A stretch of DNA of 64,000 nucleotides from Zopfochytrium polystomum. Lineage: Eukaryota; Chytridiomycota; Chytridiomycetes; Chytridiales; Chytridiaceae. Location: NCBI GenBank assembly GCA_025765615.1, contig JAIVFJ010000139.1:1-64000 (forward strand), written 5' to 3'. The position numbers and the translations under genes are program-made. The notes under the pieces were generated by a model. The model was given only the letters and a program-made list of their open reading frames with translations. It did no database searches and was not told the origin of the DNA. How positions within the stretch are numbered: the first letter of the stretch is position 1; every line of letters begins with the position of its first letter. Shown here in pieces: positions 23,500 through 33,094 of this stretch.

Positions 23500-23544
23500 C
23501 ATCTCGCATGCAAAGCGAGCTCTCTACCTCTGATATATACCCCT
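23500..23544 (-). pseudogene. 5' half of a tRNA-Ala gene (truncated copy)
   Basis: The minus strand repeats the first ~45 bases of the intact tRNA-Ala at 21.7 kb. The D-arm (TATATATCAGAGGTAGAGAG) and the whole anticodon arm with TGC are present. Identity stops just after the anticodon stem, where the variable loop and T-arm should be. There is no B box, so it should not be transcribed as a normal tRNA. Confidence 0.85.
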
Positions 23545-23775
23545 GGAATGCTGGACGGTTTTCCCCTTTTCAATCATATGTTTTTGTCCTATGCTACTGC
23601 AGCAAGTTCCACATGCCCGTTGATCCCAACATCAAATTGGGAGCTCCCTGCGGGTGACTCTTCTTGCCAATCTTCCTTTATCTTTTGCTTTTTCCAATCC
23701 ATGAAAAGGAAGCAAGGCCAATGGCGAGAGAGAACAATGGCACAACGCCAGATCCCGATCCCCACCCCACAACAC

Positions 23776-25639
23776 CTAAAACCAATCCGGAACACCCGAA
23801 TCCTCCAAAACATCCGCAGCCCCAACGTCACGCAGGTCCCTCAACGCCTCGCGATCCCACGGCAGCAACGGATGCATCTCCCTCAGCACCTGGACGTCGC
23901 GCCCCGAGGCGCACACCGCGCTCACAATCTTGTCATCCCCAACAAGGTCCCACGACGCGCCGGCGTCCAGCAGCGCCTTGATCCGCGGGTTGAACTCGAT
24001 CTTCGATCCGACAAAGCGGAGTGCGGCCGCGAGCGGGGCCACGGCGCGCCAGTTTGGGTCGAAGGCGGGGTGCGGGGCGGGTTTCGGAAATCGGTGTGCG
24101 AGGAGCTTTCCGATTGCGGCGGGTCTGCGCGGGAGCCGGACGCGGCGTCGAGGAGGCGCGGGTCGGGGAGGAGGAGGTTTGCGGCGAGGAGGGCGTCGAG
24201 GAAGTCCGAGTGTTCGCAGTCGCGTGTGACGCGGTACGGGTTTGTGGAGGCGGAGACGAGGGCCACGGCGGGGTGAACGGGGTCGGTGTCGAGGTCGGTG
24301 TCGGGGTTGGTGGTGGCCGCGGCGGCGCGGACGAGGGAAGGGGGCGAGGACGTTGCGGAAGGCGGCGGCGCAGCCGTAGAAGGCGGACCAGTGGACGGCG
24401 GATTCGAGGACGCGGCGGCTAGGGCCTGAGAGCGCCTTGTGGATATCGGGGATCGAGGCGTCGAGGATGGGCTGGGCGCAGGGGTTATCGGTCGTGCAAG
24501 CGATGGCGAGGGTCACGGGCGCGTCGAGGGAGGGCGAGACGCGGCCGGTGGCGAGGAGCATGTCGACGACGGCGGCGCGGCCGTTTTTGGCGGCGATGTT
24601 GAGCGCGAGGTTCCCGTCGGCCGACGGGTCCGCAAAAGGGTGCTTGAGGATCCTGGCGACGATGGCAGTGTGCCCACGTGCAGCCGCAAGGTCGAGATAG
24701 AAGTTTTCAGCGACAGGGAGGTCCTGCTTCGGGTAGGAGATCCAAAACGAGACCCGCCAGATCTGGGTGATCGGTAAGGCAAGCCCATTTGAGCGGCATG
24801 CCACCAAAGGCGGCGGCGCTGATGAAGCCCTGCTGGATCGCCAGTTTCATGGCGTCCCCCGCCACTCGTGTTTCTGGTGTTGTGAACGGTCCCAAACTGT
24901 GGAAGTCGTCCCTGTTTTCGATGTAAACGTACTCTGAAGGGTCATCTTCAAAGCCCTTCAAATACGACCGCGCCATGAGAAACAGGCTGACAGCATTCAG
25001 CCCGACCTCCTTGATGAGCCCGGAGGCATACCCGGATCCAAGCTTCTTAAAGTCGAGGACAGCGAGGGCAACCAGAGCACCAACGTCAATGTCTGAACGA
25101 TTGCGAACGCTTGCCAACCTGGGCCGAAAGTCCCTGTCCACTGCGTCCGGCCACACTGGATCGTCCATGACCATTTCCTTTGCGATGGGGGCAAACTCTT
25201 CCAGGTAGCGCACAAGGTGCGAATAACAGAACCGAGTGCTGTTGAAGACGTCAAGCCAGCTCTTGGACAGCGAGCGCAAAGGGACAATGTCGAGCGGGTG
25301 GAGGTACCAAAACACGCGTTCGAGGACGGTGGACGGGAGCGACGGAAATTGGAGGGGCGCTCCAGAATCGCGATGATGATGCGAGTTTGGATCCAAGGGT
25401 CGTGGTTGCGAGGGATCTGGCCATGGCACGAAGCGGTGGAGGTCCAGCAAGACCAGTTCCGGGTGCGACAAGCGAAGGTCGCGGAGCGCTCGGCGCACGG
25501 GTATCGAAGCGCGATCGATGGGGAGCAGAGGTACCTTGCGCTTGTGCTGTGGTAGTCCCAACTGGCTCCAGGGAAAGCGGCCCTCCAGATCCCTGATCAC
25601 ACTGACCTCAAGGACAACGCTGTCGTCGGTGTCTTGCAT
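23776..25639 (-). CDS. F-box and ankyrin-repeat protein (frame-broken)
   Basis: The first half (25639-24707) is intact. A leader is followed by an F-box, FPSLPSTVLERVFWYLHPLD and VPLRSLSKSWLDVFNSTRFC. Helical, ankyrin-like units follow, ending MPLKWACLTDHPDLAGLVLD. A one-base shift near 24710 links to the next frame with LDLAAARGHTAIVARILKHP, NLALNIAAKNGRAAVVDMLL, VHWSAFYGCAAAFRNVLAPF. Two more shifts (near 24350 and 24110) are needed to reach the C-terminal units ALRFVGSKIEFNPRIKALLD and DVQVLREMHPLLPWDREALR, ending VPDWF. F-box proteins of this layout normally bind SKP1 and present substrates to an SCF ubiquitin ligase. The breaks may be assembly indels or real decay. Confidence 0.6.
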
Positions 25640-25869
25640 CGCACCTGGCGCCGACTGTCTTCAGTTGTTCAACAACAGCCTCTCTGCACCGCAAAATGCG
25701 CGCAGAATTCAACGCGACCGCCACAGGACCAAGAAACGGCAAACGCGACGCCAACATGATCGTCCAGTATTCGTTCATTCAGATTGCTCACTCACTTTGC
25801 GCGAGTACCCACCCAGCCCGTCGACAAAAGCAAACAAGAAAACCCCCCACGACTGCAGGCGCGCTCCTC

Positions 25870-27467
25870 TCACTCGTCAGCCTCCACCGACAAGTACCTC
25901 GCAAACAGCGCATCCAGCTCCCCCAGCGCATCCTCCACAGCCCTCCTCCTCGCATCAACCCACTCGCCATCGCTCCTCAGCGCCTCCCTCGCCTCGCCCA
26001 ATCATACGCTCGACCTCGCTCGGCTGCGGCCCTCCGCGGGTCCTCCTCGCCCTCACTGATCGCAACGGGGTCCAGCGCCCTTCGGAAACGCGTCCTCCGT
26101 CAACGGCAGCTCGCTCGGAACCGCCAACCGACCGCCCGCCTCCTCCACGGCATCCGCCACGACGCGCGCGTAAATCTCTCTTGCGGCGGAGTAGGGAAAC
26201 TCCGTGGGCCGCCAGGCGCTCGCGCGCGCGTGGGCGACGAGGTCGGCTGCAAAGTGGTGGCCGAGACGGAACGGGACCTTATGGGCGCGCATGAGTTCGT
26301 CGGCGAGCTCCTGCGAGGCGGTCCAGTCGCTGTTGAGGGCATCGAGGGCGCGGGCGGGGTCGACGACCAGTGCGGCCTAACTGCCGACCAGGTGTTCAGC
26401 AGGTCGACTGCGGCGTCCACGATTTCCGCGGCGCCCGCCGCGCGGGTCGATCATGCCCGGCGGCACGTTATGCGCGGCGATGGCGCGGCCGACGCCGAGG
26501 GTGACGAGGCGGGAGGCGGCGACGCGGAGGTTGTTGAGGAGGCCTGGGTTCAGCTTTTGCGGCATGGCGCTGGAGACGTAGGTCGTTCCCTGTCCGGGGC
26601 GGAGGAGGATCCAGGGGCGCGGGTCGGCGTACTGAGTCATGACGCTCTGGACGAACGCGCCGCAGTGGAGCGCGACGCTGGTCGCTACCGCGCCGATCTC
26701 GACGGGGAGTTCCGCGCCGGAGATCTGGCCGGCGTCGTAGGCGTTGTCGGCGACGGCGGCAAAGCCGAGGAGGCGCGCCATGCGGTCGCGGTTGAGCGGC
26801 CAGCTGAGCCGTTGAGGACGGTGGAGCCCATGGGCGAGCGATCGAGGCGGGCGTAGGCCTGGCGGAGGCGCTCGGCGTCACGGGCGAGGCCGGCGGCGTG
26901 GCCGAGGAGTTCGTGGGCGAGGCTGTTTGGTTGGGCGGCGACGCCGTTAGTGTAGTTGGGCACGATGGTGTCGACGTTTGCGGCGGCGACGTCGACGATG
27001 GCCGAGGGTAGTGGTGCGGAGGGCTTCTGCCACGCGGAGGAGGCCGTCGCGCGTGCTGGCGTAGTTGCAGGTGGCCAGCATGTCTTGGCTGGAGCGGCCT
27101 GCGTGGAGGAGGGTGGCCTCGACGCCGGCGGCCTGGATCAGCAGCGGCTCGAAGGTGATGACCCTGGACGGGCGCTTGGCGCCGGGGGGCGTCGCCGGCG
27201 CGGAGGACCCGCGTCGAGGCCGCGCGCGATGCGGGGCGCCAGCGCCTTGTCGAGGAGACCCTCGTCCGTGTTGACGACCAGGGACGCCTTGTTGATCTCA
27301 CCGAGCCAGAAGAATCCGTCGCGCTTCCCCGCTTTCGGGGGCGGTGGCGGCGGCGGCTGTGTCGCGATGGGTGCGGGGTCGTCTACGCCAGCGGCGGCTC
27401 CTCCTCCTCCTCCTCCGTCTTCATGGATCCCGCCGCCGCTTTCGCCGATGCGTTTTGCCGGGTTCAT
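25870..27467 (-). CDS. Fumarate-lyase superfamily enzyme, argininosuccinate-lyase-like (frame-broken)
   Basis: Starts MNPAKRIGE with a Gly/Pro-rich leader, then SLVVNTDEGLLDKALAPRIA. The family signatures occur in order across several frames: LHAGRSSQDMLATCNYAST, VPNYTNGVAAQPNSLAHELL with DRSPMGSTVLNG, MARLLGFAAVADNAYD, the superfamily signature TTYVSSAMPQKLNPGLLNNL, then WTASQELADELMRAHKVPFR, and a C-terminal GGPQPSEVERMI. These match argininosuccinate lyases (arginine synthesis, release of fumarate). The signature is MPQKLNP rather than the usual MPQKKNP, and the Gly before SS is Val. At least four one-base shifts are needed (near 27200, 27010, 26810 and 26440), so it is either a paralogue in decay or a GC-rich gene with assembly indels. 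The C-terminus ends SVEADE at 25870. Confidence 0.6.
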
Positions 27468-27680
27468 GTCGTCGTGTCTGTTTTGCGCATAAAGTTGTTG
27501 GGGGCGGTTGACTGAACTGGAGCTCCACCCGGAGCTCCGAACTCTCCTGCATGTCCGCGTCGGAGCGGGCCGACGCGAAGCGGACCAAACCTTTTTCGCG
27601 AGCACTAACACCACCAAAACTCCATGCGCTGGGCATTCGTAACCGAAGGGAATCGCTTTTCAGGCACCTTCCCGAGATGA

Positions 27681-27688
27681 TATAAAGA
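27681..27688 (+). promoter_or_regulatory. TATA-like box upstream of the TEX47-like gene
   Basis: tataaaga lies 55 bases upstream of the ATG at 27736, in the 268-base divergent promoter region shared with the lyase-like gene. Confidence 0.5.
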
Positions 27689-27735
27689 ACCCCTCCGGAA
27701 TTGTCAACCACCACGTAACAAAACACATTGCCAGC

Positions 27736-29089
27736 ATGGCAGCGTTACCTCCCGCGATCAAAATCGCCACGCCATCGGCCGCCGCAGCCGGCGCCGGCGC
27801 CAACAAACACCACGACCGCCACAGCGGCGGCGACAGGGCTGTCCACGGTCCCGAACGCGTTCACCAGCAGCGGGACCAACAACAACGGAAACAACAATAT
27901 GGTGGGTTGTGGGTGGCGGGCCATTCCTTTGTTAAAGAGTGAGGGTTGAGACCACACATCTCGTATTGATATTCGCCCCTTTTTCCAACCCCCCCACCCC
28001 CGCCACCCCCAGTCTCAGAACGACGACAAGCGAACCTCGTTGTTCGACGTGATCCGAGAGAACCTGACGCGGATCGGCAAGGTGAAAAACCCCCCCAATC
28101 CACAGAGCTCTTCGTTTTATTTCTTCCTTTGAAAGCGCGCGCCCCAAACTGATCAGTACACGCAAAAACAAGATTAGACGTCGATCCTGTACCGGGTGGT
28201 CGTGTGCGGGCGCCTCGCGAACCCAAAGGAGCGGAGCGAATTCGGCAGTTGAGTCGAACCAGATCCGACACCGCGAGCGCGTTTGGATGAAACTGACCCC
28301 CCCGCCCCCCTCCACCACCACTCCAGCGTACTACCAAAAGTTTTTCAAGCAGTACCAAAACGATACGGACTTGATCACGGGCATCCTGCTGATTTTTCCC
28401 AACGTCTGGATACACGTTCTCGAGGTAAATTCGGGTCCCCTTTCCTCCTCCATCTCGTCAACCAAACGCGCAACCAACCCGAACCCCCGACCCAAACAAA
28501 AACAAAAGGCGACCTCCAAAGTCGTGACGGCGTACCTCCGCGACCTCGACCCTTTGTCTTCTTCTTCTTCTGTTGCGGCGGCGGGCGGCGGCAACCGACA
28601 GCAAGCTGCTGCACATGTCGGACGACGTCGGGGCTCGTGCGTTTCCGTTCTGGGCGTGCAGGCTGATCGACCCGATCCCGAGCCTGACGGCGTTTTACGT
28701 GGACGAGGCGGTGTACCAGGCGGGCGGGGAGGCGTTGGCGGCGGAGGTAGGTTTGGCTTTTGTAGGACGGTTGGAAACTGGGGGTGGGTGAAGATTGGGG
28801 CACAAGGGGCGGAGAGTGGTTGTGTGCAATGAGAGCTTGCATTAACAACTTTTGTGCGCGCAGCTGGCCGACATTTCCATCAAGCTGTGCAAACCTCGGG
28901 ACGGGGCTCTCTAGCCTTCAAAAGGTGAATCGTCCCCGCTGTCCGTCTCTGCTGCCATCGCTTGCATCACTTTGAGCAGTCACTCTTCGCCTGCAAATCA
29001 TTAATTTCCACATTTCCCTATTCCCACCTAACCACGACAACCAACCAACCAATCACACACACACACCACCGACTCATACACATACCCAC

Positions 29090-29126
<37 letters not shown>

Positions 29127-29462
29127 CACAGCAAGATCTCAAGACGGGCGCTCGACGAGATGCCGTACCGGTACAAGGACCTGATACCGCGGGTGGAGAC
29201 GGTAACGTACATATGCGCGTCGGACGCGGTGGCGGTGATGAGCGTGGCAGAGTGGAACGCGGCGGTGTACGGGCACGTGGGGCAGGCGGGTGCGGCGGTT
29301 GGGGTCGGGCGGGCGTCGTGCGTCGCCGTTGCAGGTAGGGAGGGGGCGGGGTGGTGTTGCTGTATTGCGTGAGTCGCTGACCTGCGTTTCTTGATGTGTG
29401 TGTGTGTGTGTTTGAACCCTAACCCAGAGCACGTGTGGCCAGCCCCGCGGCCGGTCTGCTGA
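27736..29462 (+). CDS. TEX47-like protein (BLUF-like fold), probable cilium/flagellum-associated protein
   Basis: Seven or eight exons. The low-complexity N-terminus (MAALPPAIKIATPS) needs one frame change near 27820. Exons at 28013-28081, 28178-28247 and 28327-28424 give TSLFDVIRENLTRIGK, TSILYRVVVCGRLANPKERS and YYQKFFKQYQNDTDLITGIL followed by LIFPNVWIHVLE. Then come SKVVTAYLRDLDPL, LLHMSDDVGARAFPFWACRL and IDPIPSLTAFYVDEAVYQ. A late exon has PYRYKDLIPRVETVTYICAS and SVAEWNAAVYGH; the last ends EHVWPAPRPVC. The order TGxLLxxPxxxxHVLE, F-P-W-R-L, and a terminal VWP matches my recollection of the testis-expressed 47 family of flagellate animals. That fits a fungus with motile zoospores. A second frame problem lies near 28910 (LCKPRDG / LSSLQK). 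Confidence 0.6.
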
Positions 29463-29831
29463 GCTTGGCGTGCAGCCGCCGCCGCTGCTTTTTTTCCTGG
29501 CTGGGTAATAATTGTTTTGGTACATACACTTAGGTCACACGCAGGGGAGGGAGGCCTGATGGAAGTGTGCAGTCTACTCAGTCTGTCAGTAGTGCGGGGG
29601 GTGGTGCTCGACTGCTCGTTAGTTTTAGTTGCAGTGTGTGTGTGTGTGTTATCTTCCCGTTTTCAACGTCATACGGCGGCGTTGTGGCAAGGCCGAAGCC
29701 GCGGCAACCCTGCTGAACCACCATCGATACCATCCATCCCCTCATTCTGGATAGACCCTGAACCAAACCAAACACTCCATCCCGAACAACTCAAACCATA
29801 TCACTGTTTTGACACACCGACAGAGAGACCT

Positions 29832-29866
<35 letters not shown>

Positions 29867-30346
29867 GGCAGACAGACAGACAGACAGACAGGCAGACCGA
29901 AACAGACAGGGCTTGTGTGGGTTATCGCCATCTTTCCTCCATTCGAATTATCCGCCGCCCCCTCATCGCCTTCATCGCTTACACTTCGCCTTCGGCTTCG
30001 GCGACGACTTTGTCCCACCACCACCACCACCACCACAACCACCACCACCACCACCAAAACTTGACCCCTCCTTCCCCCCAAACTCCATCGATCCCGCCAG
30101 CGGAGTTCGCTCGAATCGCCAAACTCACTTAGAGGCGAACTAACCAACGAACCAACCAACCCCAGCAGCCACCAACAGGCAGCAGCAGCAGCAGCAAGCA
30201 GCAACTCGTTTCCTGCGCCAAACCATCGGCATCAGATCCCAGCAGACTGCCTCCTCCTCCCCCCTCATAGCCTTCTTGCAATCCCGTAAGCAGCAGCAGC
30301 AACCACCCCACTTCTTCTTCTTCTTGGCAAGATCGCGATTGCACCG
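29463..30346. other. Intergenic region rich in simple repeats
   Basis: Holds GT runs (about 29398-29411, 29633-29650), a CAGA tract, a CCA tract at about 30018-30058 and CAG runs at about 30178-30205. No supported gene. Confidence 0.6.
29829..29898. repeat. (CAGA)n tetranucleotide repeat
   Basis: About sixteen CAGA units with two G substitutions. Confidence 0.9.
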
Positions 30347-31165
30347 ATGCTAAGAGAACTGCAGCACGCCTGCGACTTTCTCGGTGAGCGTGTGTGTGTG
30401 TTGTGATGGATTGATTGGTATCGCCGGCAATCTGTCTTGGTGTCTGTCTCGGGCCCTTTCCGCCGGTAACCTCCACCACCGGAACCCAGTTCTTGAACTC
30501 CTCTCACTCCGCCACACATCTGATCAACCTCCCTTCCGCTCGCACCCCTCCTCTTTGTCGTGTGCCCGTCCCCACTGAATCGCTCAATCTAAATCAATCC
30601 CCCCCCCCCCCCCCCCCCACGTTCGTTCCAGCTCGCCACCTCCCGACCCCATCCCCAGTGACTTCGGACCAAGCCACAACCTTCCACTCCCGCGCTCCTC
30701 TCCGCTCTCCAGCACAAGCTCGGCAGCACCACCTTCGAACCCGGCACGGCCGACCAAGGGCTCGGCGTACCGCTCGCTGCTCTTGTCGGCGGCCGCGTGG
30801 ACCCCCGTCGTGGCAGCGGCCGCCGCCCGAGGCCGGCATCGCAAACATCGAGTCGTTCTTCCCCGTCGACCTGGTTCTCTGGATCGACCCCTTCTGCGTA
30901 AGCTATAGGACCGGCAGCGACCACACGCCGATCGTGTACCTGTGGGAGGACCGCGCCGCCAGCGCCGCGGCCATGGCCGCCGCCGGTTTGCTGGGCAGCG
31001 CCGCCGGCGTGAACGCTCGCCCAAAGGTCGTCATGCGGAACCCGGCTGCCGCGGCGGGGGGAGCTCAAGTTTGGCGGTGGCGCCGCCGCGAGGTCGTCGG
31101 CGAGCAATAGCGGGAGCAGGCCACCGTCGTCCGTCGGCATGAGTAATCCGATAATGGCGAACTGA
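30347..31165 (+). CDS. Unknown protein, possibly membrane-associated
   Basis: A short first exon encodes MLRELQHACDFL before a GTGAGC donor. The intron contains a 20-nt poly-C. Downstream two frames compete: HKLGSTTFEPGTADQGLGVP follows a good acceptor at about 30710, while AYRSLLLSAAAWTPVVAAAA is the better frame at about 30755-30815. The strongest part is single-frame: AGIANIESFFPVDLVLWIDP, FCVSYRTGSDHTPIVYLWED, then an Ala-rich helix and KVVMRNPAAAAGG. A one-base shift gives a Ser-rich end GMSNPIMAN with stop at 31163. I do not recognise the family. Frame problems limit the gene model. Confidence 0.45.
30599..30618. repeat. Poly-C homopolymer (20 nt)
   Basis: Uninterrupted C run in the intron of the unknown gene. 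Confidence 0.9.
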
Positions 31166-33094
31166 AAAAAAAAGAAAACACTCGTGCGATGCTACCCTCT
31201 TTTTTCCAAACCTCCCCCCGGCACACCCTTTGCGCTCTTCAGTTCGTTCCTTTTCCTTCTGCTATGCAACATATGGCTTTTTTGCCTGTTCCCCACTTTT
31301 GTTTGGCACCTCCGCCCCGTCCCTCCTGCTCCTTCCCCTTCGTTTCTCTTGTTTCGTTCCCCGCCCCCCTCCCATCGATTCCCCATGATCGGCGCGTTTG
31401 AACGAGCTCCGCGAGTCTGTAGAGCTGAACCGAGTGAGTTGGATTTCTTTTTTTTTTGTGTTACCCATTGATGTGCATGAGCGGTTCCCTTTTCTTATCT
31501 CCGCGGGTGTATCCTCTCGTTTTCTGGGCCCCCCCTTTTTTTTGCGCCTTGCTGCTGCCTGCACTCCTTGCCCATGTCGTGCGCCTGCGTGTGTGTGTGT
31601 TAATAATTTGCCTCCTCTCATAGATATGAAAGTGAAAACCACCCCGGCCGCCCCTCCCTGTGCTCCCCTTCCCAGCCACACCCACAGACGGGAGAAATGA
31701 TCGACCCTCTTTGCACTGCGTACTTCCACCGCCCACTTCGCTCCCGGCCCCGCTCCTCCTTTCATTCTTGGCTCGCCCGCACAAACCCTTCCTTCCCCTG
31801 TCTGTGGGACGCCCCCCTGCTCCTTCCCCACGACTCTTTTTCCCATCGCCTCCCACTTTCTTTTTTCCCTCCCCCACGCCAAGTGTTGTTACCCTTACCG
31901 CCTCCTCCTCCTCTTCCCCTCCTCCCACTCCCTTTTTCCCTCCTTGTCTTTTGTAATCTTATTTTTTTTTTTTTTGTTCTCTGCTATTCTGCCCATTTCC
32001 GGTTTTTTTTTTTGGCCCCCCTTTGTAATCCGCATCGTTCGTTGATGGTTTAGTGCAACCCTCCCCCCCTGCTCTCCGCCGTTTCTTCTTTTTTTCATAC
32101 CGCCTTTTTTTTTTTTTTTTTTTTTTTTGCAATTCTTCTCCCCCCCCTTCCGGCTTGGGAGAAACCGAGCAAAAAAAAAAAATGAAAATGAGAAAAAGAA
32201 AACCCGAAGAAAAAAAAATAAAACAGCTGCTTCAAGAAAAATACAAGGAACGCAGGCGTTTAGGGTTTTCACGTGTTTTTTTTTTTTTTTTTAGTTTTTT
32301 TTTTTCGGAAGGATACTTTCATACTTGATACTTGGAGAGGCACAGAAAATACGAATCTTGCACTTCCACTGATATTTTTTTGCATCGACCTTTAGCACAA
32401 AAACGAAAAAAAAAAAAAAGAAAGAGCGGAAAAGAACGACTGAAGGGACGTAGGATGGGAGGCGATCACGACTAGGTCGGGGAGAGCTGGCGAAACCTAA
32501 AAAAGAAAAAAAAAAAAAAGGTTAAGAAAAACAGAGGCGAAGGAACGAAAAAGCCAACAAAGTGGAGCGATTGGGCCGAAAAGAGAAGCACAAACACGCA
32601 CGCACAGAAACAAAAGAAAGCGTCGCGAGAAAAGGACTTCAAAAGCAAAATGCGGGTGGGGTCGGGGTGCGTTTTTTGATTGAGTGTACGGACGACCAAA
32701 CGGGGGGACAACTGTTAGATATTTGACATAGAGACAAAAACAGAAGGTAGGCGGGGAGGCAAAAGAAGACGGAGACGAAAGGAGTGAGACGTACGAAGGA
32801 GTGGAAAAGGGACGTTGGAAGAAAGGAACTGAGGAAAGCACTTCGGTGTGAACACAGTTCACTGGGCAGTTACAAAGGGGAAATACTGCTTGGCACGACT
32901 CAAAAAAAAAAAAAGACCAGAGATTAAAAATTGTGCAGTGCGGTCCGTTGGTATAAAAAAAAAAGATGGTCGATGTGAATCAGAGGGGAAAAACGAGCGC
33001 TGGTGTGGAGTCGAAGCGGTTTGGGGGTGAGAAAAAATCGAAGGAAACGTGACGGGACAAGCGTAACCCGGCTCCCCCGGACATCCGTGCTCCA
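31166..33094. other. 1.9-kb non-coding, homopolymer-rich region between convergent genes
   Basis: Strong strand asymmetry: 31190-32150 is C/T-rich with several poly-T runs, and 32160-32960 is A/G-rich with many poly-A runs. No supported coding frame. It presumably includes the 3' UTRs of both convergent genes. Confidence 0.6.

Noticed and set aside
25696..26856. 386-codon plus-strand frame
   Set aside because: Antisense shadow of the lyase-like gene, whose signature motifs are clear on the minus strand.
32000..32960. Lys/Glu-rich and Phe-rich frames
   Set aside because: Translations of poly-A/poly-T-rich non-coding DNA.
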